This document shows, in pieces, positions 57,768-64,000 of a stretch of 64,000 nucleotides of DNA (position 1 is its first letter; each line of letters opens with the position of its first letter). Made by a program: the position numbers and the translations under genes. This DNA comes from Bauldia sp. (GTDB lineage: Bacteria > Pseudomonadota > Alphaproteobacteria > Rhizobiales > Kaistiaceae): NCBI GenBank assembly GCA_037200845.1, contig JBBCGQ010000001.1:1798001-1862000 (forward strand). Direction: 5' to 3'. The notes beneath the pieces are model-generated. The model was not told the origin of the DNA. It was given only the letters and a program-made list of their open reading frames with translations, and did no database searches.

Positions 57768-58838
57768 ATGCGTAAACTGTTAGCTGCCGCAGCACTGGCG
57801 AGTGGCTTCGTGTTGGCCACGGGGGCCGCGCAAGCTGCCGACCCGCTGAAGGTGTGCTTCGCGTACGTCGGGCCGCACAACGACGGCGGTTACAGCCAGC
57901 AGCACGACGTCGGCCGCCAGGCCATCGCCAAGGAGTTCGGCGACAAGGTCGACGCGTCGACCTACCTCGAGAACGTGCCCGAGGCAGATGCCGAAGGCCC
58001 GATCCGCGGCCTCGCGCAGAACGGCTGCAAGCTGATCTTCACGACGTCCTTCGGCTTCATGGACGCCACGATCAAGGTTGCCGGCGAATTCCCGGACGTG
58101 AAGTTCGAGCACGCCACCGGCTTCAAGGTCGCCGACAACGTCTCGACCTACAACACCCGCTGGTACGAAGGCCGCTACGTGATGGGCCAGATCGCCGCCA
58201 AGGTGTCCAAGAAGGGTCTCGCCGGATACGTCGTGCCGGTCTGGATTCCGGAAGTCGTCATGGGCATGGACGCCTTCATGCTCGGCGCGCAGTCGGTGAA
58301 TCCTGCCTTCAAGATCAAGTTCATCGCTACCGGATCGTGGTTCGATCCCGGCAAAGAAGCCGATGCGGCGAACACGCTGATCAACCAGGGCGCCGACGTC
58401 ATCGTCCAGCACACCGACTCGCCCGCGCCGATGCAGGCGGCCGAGAAGGCCGGCGTCTTCGGCATGGGCCAAGCTGCCGACATGTCGGCGTTCGGCCCGA
58501 AGGCGCACCTTGCCTCGCTGCTCGACACCTGGGCGCCGTACTACATTCAGCGCACAAAGGATGTGCTCGACGGCACCTGGAAGTCGCAGCAGGTTTGGGA
58601 AGGGCTGAAGGAGGGCCTGCTCGAAGTCGGCCCGCTGACCAACATGCCTGACGACGTCAAGGCGGCTGCCGAAGACTCGATCGCCAAGATCAAGTCGGGC
58701 GAGTTGCAGCCGTTCAAGGGCCCGATCACCTGGCAGGACGGCTCGGTGACGCAGGCCGACGGCAGCGTTGTTCCGGACGGCGATCTGCTCGGCCTGAACA
58801 AGTTCGTGAAGGGCTTCGACGATCCGGTTCCGCAATAG
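57768..58838 (+). CDS. BMP-family substrate-binding lipoprotein-like protein
   Basis: 356 residues. Signal peptide MRKLLAAAALASGFVLATGA, cut after AQA; no lipobox cysteine, so a soluble periplasmic protein. The BMP core is CFAYVGPHNDGGYSQQHDVG, FTTSFGFMDATIKVAGEFP and GLAGYVVPVWIPEVVMGMDAF. BMP proteins bind nucleosides or purines. AAGGAG eight bases before ATG is the strongest ribosome binding site of the cluster, as expected for the abundant binding protein, and a hairpin follows the gene. Confidence 0.93.
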   Translation: MRKLLAAAALASGFVLATGAAQAADPLKVCFAYVGPHNDGGYSQQHDVGRQAIAKEFGDKVDASTYLENVPEADAEGPIRGLAQNGCKLIFTTSFGFMDATIKVAGEFPDVKFEHATGFKVADNVSTYNTRWYEGRYVMGQIAAKVSKKGLAGYVVPVWIPEVVMGMDAFMLGAQSVNPAFKIKFIATGSWFDPGKEADAANTLINQGADVIVQHTDSPAPMQAAEKAGVFGMGQAADMSAFGPKAHLASLLDTWAPYYIQRTKDVLDGTWKSQQVWEGLKEGLLEVGPLTNMPDDVKAAAEDSIAKIKSGELQPFKGPITWQDGSVTQADGSVVPDGDLLGLNKFVKGFDDPVPQ

Positions 58839-58852
58839 GCGGCGCCTGATCT

Positions 58853-58900
58853 CACGAAATCGGCGGGCGCGCTTCCGGAAAGGGGCGCGCCCGTTTCGTG
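58853..58900 (+). terminator. Hairpin after the BMP gene
   Basis: An outer CACGAAA/TTTCGTG stem and an inner CGGGCGCGC/GCGCGCCCG stem, separated by a four-base bulge, with a short T3 inside the right arm. It likely protects the upstream mRNA or partly ends transcription before puuD. Confidence 0.6.
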
Positions 58901-58917
58901 AAGGGGGCAGGGGGCTG

Positions 58918-60099
58918 ATGTCCGACTTCGCCGTCGAGTGGCTGAACCTCGCTTTCCGCTGGGCCCACATGGTGGTGGGCATCGGCTGGATCGGCACGTC
59001 GTTCTATTTCATCGCCCTCGATCTATCGCTGAAGAAGCGCGAGAACATGCGCCCCGGTGTCTACGGCACCGCCTGGGAAGTGCACGGCGGCGGCTTCTAT
59101 CAGGTCGAGAAATATCTGGTCGCGCCGCCGGAATTGCCGCCCGATCTCATCTGGTACAAGTGGGAAGCCTACCTGACGTGGATGACCGGCTTCGGCCTGC
59201 TCATCCTGCAATATTACTGGCACGCCGACGTCTTCCTGATCGACAAGTCGGTGCTGCCGATGCTGCCGATCCAGGCGATCTTCCTGTCGGTGGTAGCGCT
59301 GGCGCTCGGCTGGGTGATCTACGACCGGCTGTGCAAGTCGGCGATCGGCAACGCCACCACGATCCTCGCCGTCGCTGTCTTCGTCCTCATCCTGATCGCC
59401 GCGTGGATCTTCACGCACATCTTCTCCGGCCGCGGCGCGCTCATCCATGTCGGTGCCTTCATCGGCACGATCATGGCGTTCAACGTCTTCGGCATCATCA
59501 TCCCGAACCAGCGCAAGATCGTCGCCTCGCTGATGAAGGGCGAGGCGCCGGACCCGCGGCTGGGCGCCATCGGCAAGCAGCGCAGCGTGCACAACAACTA
59601 CCTGACGCTGCCCGTGCTGCTGATGATGGTGAGCAACCACTATCCGATGCTGACCTCCAACTCGCAGCCGTGGCTGGTCGTCGCGCTGATCATCGTCGTC
59701 GGCGCCTCGGTCCGCCATTTCCTCAACCGCCACGACGCGCACGACCCGTTCAGCAAGATCGCGTGGACGCTGCCGGTAGCGGCCGTGGCACTCGGCCTCG
59801 CCATCTGGCTGACGGCGCCGCGCACCGATCCGGCGATGGCCGGCATGAGCGTGGGCGAGGCCGAGGTCGTGGCGATAATCGACAAGCACTGCACCATGTG
59901 CCACGCCGCCCACCCGACCCATCAGGGCTTCGACGCGCCGCCGAAGGACGTGATCCTCACTAGCGTCGAGGAAATCCGCCGCCATGCCGCGCAGATCATG
60001 GTCCAGGCCGTCAACGGCACGACCATGCCGCTCGGCAACGAGACCGGCATGACGGCCGAGGAACGCCGCCAGCTTGGCGCCTTCCTCACGAACCGATAG
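58918..60099 (+). CDS. puuD: Membrane-bound urate oxidase PuuD with cytochrome c domain
   Basis: 393 residues. The N-terminal about 300 residues hold eight or so membrane segments of the urate-hydroxylase PuuD type (RWAHMVVGIGWIGTSFYFIALD, WEVHGGGFYQVEKY). The C-terminus is a cytochrome c domain with haem motif C325-TM-C328-H329 and a likely Met ligand in NGTTMPLGN. Urate is oxidised to 5-hydroxyisourate with electrons sent to the respiratory chain. It replaces the soluble uricase, which is absent here. Confidence 0.94.
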   Translation: MSDFAVEWLNLAFRWAHMVVGIGWIGTSFYFIALDLSLKKRENMRPGVYGTAWEVHGGGFYQVEKYLVAPPELPPDLIWYKWEAYLTWMTGFGLLILQYYWHADVFLIDKSVLPMLPIQAIFLSVVALALGWVIYDRLCKSAIGNATTILAVAVFVLILIAAWIFTHIFSGRGALIHVGAFIGTIMAFNVFGIIIPNQRKIVASLMKGEAPDPRLGAIGKQRSVHNNYLTLPVLLMMVSNHYPMLTSNSQPWLVVALIIVVGASVRHFLNRHDAHDPFSKIAWTLPVAAVALGLAIWLTAPRTDPAMAGMSVGEAEVVAIIDKHCTMCHAAHPTHQGFDAPPKDVILTSVEEIRRHAAQIMVQAVNGTTMPLGNETGMTAEERRQLGAFLTNR

Positions 60100-60130
60100 A
60101 AGGTCCGCCACCCGAAGGATTCTGGCGGCC

Positions 60131-60652
60131 ATGGCCGATTTCCCGATCTCGCTGCACGACGTCAACCAGCTCGACGAGGACGAATTCGTCGATGCGTTCG
60201 GCGACGTCGCCGAGCACGCGCCGTGGGTCGCCGCCGAGGCCGCCGACCGGCGCCCCTTCCATTCGCGCGACGGTATGATCAGCGCGTTCGCCGATGCCGT
60301 CACCCACGCCGACAAGGCGCGCCAGCGCGCGCTGCTGCTCGCCCATCCCGATCTCGCCGGCCGCGCCGCCATCGCCGGCGACCTGACGCACGCCTCGAAG
60401 AGGGAGCAGGCCGGCGCCGGCCTCGACAAGCTGACACCGGAAGAATTCCGCCGCTTCACCGCAATGAACGCCGAGTACCGCGACCGCCACGGCATCCCGT
60501 TCATCTTCGCGGTGCGCGGGGCGACCAAGCACGACATCCTCAAGGGCTTCGCCGACCGCGTCGGCAACGATCCCGACGTCGAGTTCAGGACCGCGCTGGA
60601 GCAGGTGGCGCGCATCGTCCGCTTCCGCCTGGAAGATCGGGTCCTCGGATGA
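60131..60652 (+). CDS. uraD: OHCU decarboxylase
   Basis: 173 residues. Decarboxylates 2-oxo-4-hydroxy-4-carboxy-5-ureidoimidazoline to S-allantoin, completing the UraH/UraD pair. Family segments: NQLDEDEFVDAFGDVAEHAPWVA, HPDLAGRAA (catalytic His-Pro-Asp), SKREQAGAGLD and GIPFIFAVRG. TGA overlaps the next ATG (ATGA). ATG 60131 gives the family N-terminus; an in-frame ATG upstream would overlap puuD. Confidence 0.95.
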   Translation: MADFPISLHDVNQLDEDEFVDAFGDVAEHAPWVAAEAADRRPFHSRDGMISAFADAVTHADKARQRALLLAHPDLAGRAAIAGDLTHASKREQAGAGLDKLTPEEFRRFTAMNAEYRDRHGIPFIFAVRGATKHDILKGFADRVGNDPDVEFRTALEQVARIVRFRLEDRVLG

Positions 60653-61908
60653 GCGACACCAAACGGCTCGGCGAGCGCGCCGAAGCGATGATCGAGGCGC
60701 TGGCGACGATCAGCGCCGACGAGGGCCGCCTGACGCGGCTCTACCTGACGCCGGAGCACAAGCGCGCCGCGATGCTGGTCGGCGAATGGATGCGCCGCGC
60801 CGACCTCGCCGTCCGCATGGATGCCGTCGGCACGATGCACGGCCTCCGGGCGGCGGGTAAGGATGGCCCGCGCGCGAAGAAGCGCCTGCTGCTCGGTTCG
60901 CACATCGACACGGTCGTCGACGGCGGCAAGTACGACGGCAACCTCGGCGTCATTGCCGCGATCATCGCGGCGGAGGAACTTAGCCTCCGCGGCGTCGCGC
61001 TGCCCTTCGAGCTGGAGGTCCTGGCCTTTGGCGACGAGGAGGGCGTGCGCTATCCGAAGACGCTGATCTCGTCGTCGACCATCGCCGGCATCGTAGGTCC
61101 CAGTGTCCTCGACATGAAGGACGAGCAGGGAATGACCATGCGCGACGCGCTCGCCGAATTCGGCGCGGACGCATCGCACCTTGCCGCCGAGGCGTACCTC
61201 CGCGCCAACGTCATCGGCTACCTCGAGGTGCACATCGAGCAGGGCCCGGTGCTCGATCAATCGAACGAGCCGCTGGCGGTCGTGTCGGCGATCGCCAGCC
61301 AGGGCCGCTACCGCCTGCAGATGCACGGCGAGGCCGGCCACGCCGGCACGGTGCCGATGGCGATCCGCCACGATGCGCTGGCCGGCGCCGCCGAAGTCAT
61401 CGCGCTCGCCGAGGACGTCGCGCGGAAGGGCGCCAAGGCCGGCCTCGTCGCCACCGTCGGCGAGATCAAGGTCGCCCCGGGCGCCAGCAACGTCATCCCC
61501 GGCAAGGCCGACTTCTCCCTCGACGTCCGCGCATCGGACGACGCCACACGCGCCGCAGCCGCGACCGACATCCGCCAGCGCGCCCGCCAGATCGGCGCCC
61601 GCCGCGGCCTCGTCTTCGGCATGGAGACGGTGCACGAGAAGCCGGTCGCGACCTGCGCCCCGCGCCTCAAGCGCGCCATCGCCACGGCGATAACATCGGT
61701 CACCGGCAAGCCGCCGCGCGAGCTGATGTCCGGCGCCGGCCACGACGGCCAGGCGATGATCCGCCTCACCGACATCGGCATGATCTTCGTTCGCTGCCGC
61801 GCCGGCATCAGTCACAATCCGCTGGAATATGCTTCGCCGGAGGATATGGGATTGGCGGTCGAGGCATTGGTGCGGACGATCGCGGGGATAGCCGCAGAAG
61901 TTGCGTAA
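60649..61908 (+). CDS. allC: Allantoate amidohydrolase (M20 family)
   Basis: 419 residues. Zn/Mn-dependent M20 hydrolase that converts allantoate to ureidoglycine, CO2 and ammonia. Metal-binding positions: GSHIDTVVDGGKYDGNLGV (His and Asp), GDEEGVRYP (Glu pair), and SGAGHDGQAM near the C-terminus; HIEQGPVLD is typical of the allantoate/carbamoylase group. N-carbamoyl-L-amino-acid hydrolase is the alternative, but the purine context favours AllC. Allantoinase, needed between UraD and this enzyme, is not in the window. Confidence 0.9.
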   Translation: MSDTKRLGERAEAMIEALATISADEGRLTRLYLTPEHKRAAMLVGEWMRRADLAVRMDAVGTMHGLRAAGKDGPRAKKRLLLGSHIDTVVDGGKYDGNLGVIAAIIAAEELSLRGVALPFELEVLAFGDEEGVRYPKTLISSSTIAGIVGPSVLDMKDEQGMTMRDALAEFGADASHLAAEAYLRANVIGYLEVHIEQGPVLDQSNEPLAVVSAIASQGRYRLQMHGEAGHAGTVPMAIRHDALAGAAEVIALAEDVARKGAKAGLVATVGEIKVAPGASNVIPGKADFSLDVRASDDATRAAAATDIRQRARQIGARRGLVFGMETVHEKPVATCAPRLKRAIATAITSVTGKPPRELMSGAGHDGQAMIRLTDIGMIFVRCRAGISHNPLEYASPEDMGLAVEALVRTIAGIAAEVA

Positions 61909-61927
61909 TCCGCGGCGCGGCGCTATA

Positions 61928-62195
<268 letters not shown>

Positions 62196-62196
62196 C

Positions 62197-62595
62197 GTGC
62201 CATTCGTCCTGGATGCATCCATCACGGCTGCCTGGTTTCTGGACGAGGCGGACGAGCAAGCGTCGGTTGCCTGGGAAACGTTGCGAGCAGACTCCGCTTC
62301 CGTGCCGTCGATCTGGTGGCACGAGATCCGCAACGCCCTCCTGATGGCCGAGCGGCGCAAACGACTGAGCCGGACCGATGTTGATGAGGCCTGGGCCAGG
62401 CTGCGCCTGCTGCGCATTAAGATCGACGAGCAACCCAAGGACGATGAAACGCGTTCGTTGGCGCGCCGTCACGCGTTGACGTTCTACGGCGCCGCGTACC
62501 TTGAGCTTGCACTGCGGCTCCACTATCCACTCGCAACGGCCGGCCGGGCCCTTGGCAAGGCAGCGCGCTCCGAACACGTGAAGCTCATCGGATAG
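62197..62595 (+). CDS. PIN-domain (VapC-like) toxin with altered active site
   Basis: 132 residues, GTG start at 62197 immediately after the antitoxin. VapC toxins are Mg-dependent tRNA or rRNA nucleases with four acidic residues. D6 in VLDASITAAWFL and E43 in WWHEIRNALL are present. The third and fourth, expected in YDAAYLELA and LATxDxAL, are Gly here: G98 in FYGAAYLELA and G116 in LATAGRALGKAA. The fold is clear but activity is doubtful. The pair sits inside a run of metabolic genes, right after allC. Confidence 0.9.
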   Translation: MPFVLDASITAAWFLDEADEQASVAWETLRADSASVPSIWWHEIRNALLMAERRKRLSRTDVDEAWARLRLLRIKIDEQPKDDETRSLARRHALTFYGAAYLELALRLHYPLATAGRALGKAARSEHVKLIG

Positions 62596-62601
62596 ACACC
62601 C

Positions 62602-63825
62602 ATGACCATCCGCGAAACCATCGACGCCAACTGGCGGCGCGAGGTTGATTTCCTGAAGGCGCTGGTGCGCGTGCCGAGCGACAATCCGCCCGGCGACTGC
62701 GGCCGTGCGGCCGAGGTCGCGGCGCAGGAGCTGCAGGCGCTGGGTTTCGCGGTCGAGCGCCATCCCGTGCCGGCGGCGCTGGTAGCCGCTAACGGGATGA
62801 AGAGCGCCACCAACCTCATCGTGCGGAAGTCGTTCGGCACGGGGCAGGGACCGGTGATCGCGCTCAACGCGCACGGCGACGTGGTCCCGCCCGGCGAAGG
62901 CTGGACGGTCGATCCCTACGGCGCCGTCGAGAAGGATGGCGCGCTGTACGGCCGCGGCGTCGCGGTGTCGAAATCGGATTTCGCCACGTATGCCTTCGCG
63001 CTGCTGGCGCTGGAGAACAACAGCTCCGGCCTCAATGGCGCGATAGAGCTCCACCTCACCTATGACGAGGAGGCCGGCGGCATGATCGGCCCGAAGTGGC
63101 TGATCGATCAGGGCCTGACCAGGGCGACGCTCGTGATCTCCGCCGGCTTCGCCTACGCCATCACCACCGCCCACAACGGCGTCCTCCATCTCGAGGTCAC
63201 CGTGCGCGGCAAGCAGGCGCACGCGGCGATGCCGGCGACCGGTGCCGATGCGCTGGAGGCGAGCGTGCCGGTGCTGGCCGCGATCTACGCCGAGCGCCGG
63301 CGTCTCGCCGGCATCGTCAGCCGGGAGAAGGGCATCGGTTCGCCGCAGATCACGGTCGGCCTGATTTCCGGCGGCATCAACACCAACGTCGTGCCGGATC
63401 GGATCACGTTCCGCGTCGACCGGCGTATCGTGCCGGAGGAGAACGGCGTCGAGGTCGAGAGGGCGCTGGTCGCACTGATCGAGAACGCGCTGCCCAAGGG
63501 GCAGGGGACCACGGTGGAGTGCCGGCGCATCATGCTCGCCGAGCCGCTGCGCCCGCTGCCCGGCGTCGATCGCATGGTGGGGGTCATCCAGCGGCGAGCC
63601 AAGGAAGTGATGGGCATCGACGTCGCCGCCACCGGGGTGCCGCTCTACACCGACGCGCGCCACTATGCGGCGGCAGGCATCCCGACCGTATTGTACGGTG
63701 CCGGACCGAGGTCGATCCTCGAGGCGAACGCGCACGGGGCCGACGAGCACCTGCAATTGTCCGACCTACGCGCGGCCACCGAAGTGATCGCCTTCACACT
63801 CGCAGATCTTCTCGCCGGTATATAA
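62602..63825 (+). CDS. M20 family metallopeptidase (ArgE/DapE-like)
   Basis: 407 residues. Zinc-hydrolase core AHGDVVPPGEGW and TYDEEAGGMIGP (general-base Glu pair) are present; HNGVLHLEVTVRGKQAHAAMP marks the dimerisation domain. In GRGVAVSKSDFATY the bridging Asp of the usual GRGxxDMKGG is Val, so metal binding may use D in SKSD or differ. Substrate cannot be assigned. Seven bases after the toxin gene; a link to purine breakdown is possible but unproven. Confidence 0.85.
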   Translation: MTIRETIDANWRREVDFLKALVRVPSDNPPGDCGRAAEVAAQELQALGFAVERHPVPAALVAANGMKSATNLIVRKSFGTGQGPVIALNAHGDVVPPGEGWTVDPYGAVEKDGALYGRGVAVSKSDFATYAFALLALENNSSGLNGAIELHLTYDEEAGGMIGPKWLIDQGLTRATLVISAGFAYAITTAHNGVLHLEVTVRGKQAHAAMPATGADALEASVPVLAAIYAERRRLAGIVSREKGIGSPQITVGLISGGINTNVVPDRITFRVDRRIVPEENGVEVERALVALIENALPKGQGTTVECRRIMLAEPLRPLPGVDRMVGVIQRRAKEVMGIDVAATGVPLYTDARHYAAAGIPTVLYGAGPRSILEANAHGADEHLQLSDLRAATEVIAFTLADLLAGI

Positions 63826-63948
63826 GCTCGCCCCACGAGACCGTTCAGACGCCATTCAGCCTGCCGTCGCCACTTTCGCGCGACAGGCCGAGCCTGCGCC
63901 CGGGGGCGCTTCGTCTGGCTGCGGCCCCATGAGACGGGAGGAATTCTC

Positions 63949-64000
63949 ATGCGTGCTTCGACGGCGTTTGCGGCTATCCGGAATCTTGGGCTCGCGCTGG
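63949..64000 (+). CDS. Start of an exported protein, cut by the window end
   Basis: GGGAGGA lies about nine bases before ATG 63949, and the first 17 codons (MRASTAFAAIRNLGLAL) look like the beginning of a signal peptide. The 123 bases before it show no gene. Only the first 52 bases are inside the window, so the product is unknown. Confidence 0.4.
   Translation, partial: MRASTAFAAIRNLGLAL

Overview
The window is a contiguous piece of a GC-rich alphaproteobacterial chromosome, most likely Hyphomicrobiales (Rhizobiales) near the Bradyrhizobium/Xanthobacter lineages. The grounds are a phosphatidylcholine synthase of the Pcs type, an IalB-family protein, HspQ, paired YeeE/DUF6691 sulfur transporters, a candidate EcfG (general stress response) promoter, and the housekeeping order gyrA, coaD, two cyclophilins, queA, tgt and later glmU, glmS, DUF502, recG, sdhE, mfd. 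No phage, insertion sequence or CRISPR array was recognised.

Layout. 1-1365 holds the 3' part of an AT-richer NERD/PD-(D/E)XK-like gene. 1449-15166 carries gyrA, a diguanylate cyclase, an ArsR-controlled four-gene operon (ArsR, VOC, AlkD-like, SRPBCC) with a clear promoter and operator, a WYL-TerB protein, a small membrane protein behind an EcfG-like promoter, coaD, periplasmic and cytoplasmic cyclophilins, queA and tgt. 15307-34122 has tRNA-Lys, a LOG-family hydrolase, moaA, an eRF1-like protein, a MASE4 hybrid kinase, ccdA, the UDP-GlcNAc pair glmU-glmS, DUF502, recG, a DUF559 nuclease, sdhE-mfd and a PAS-GGDEF cyclase. 34310-47446 is rich in transport and envelope genes: DsbA-like protein, peptide-binding protein, IalB, HspQ, AEC carrier, UbiH-like flavoprotein, YeeE pair, pcsA, TerC, two MFS carriers and a SulP carrier.

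48954-61908 is a purine catabolic island read in one direction: UraH, XdhA, XdhB, XdhC, a BMP-type ABC importer (ATPase, two permeases, binding protein), PuuD, UraD and allantoate amidohydrolase. Together these would import purine nucleosides or bases, oxidise xanthine to urate, urate to 5-hydroxyisourate, then to OHCU and S-allantoin, and hydrolyse allantoate. Allantoinase is not in the window. A Phd/PIN toxin-antitoxin pair and an M20 peptidase follow.

Most notable: xdhB carries at least five single-base frame breaks and the nearby quinone oxidoreductase one, while the encoded residues stay conserved between breaks; the PIN toxin lacks two of its four expected acidic residues; TGT lacks all four zinc ligands; and long inverted intergenic repeats of at least three families sit between genes, one of them supplying the upstream region of a gene. 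I did not find a convincing new multi-gene defence or other undescribed system.
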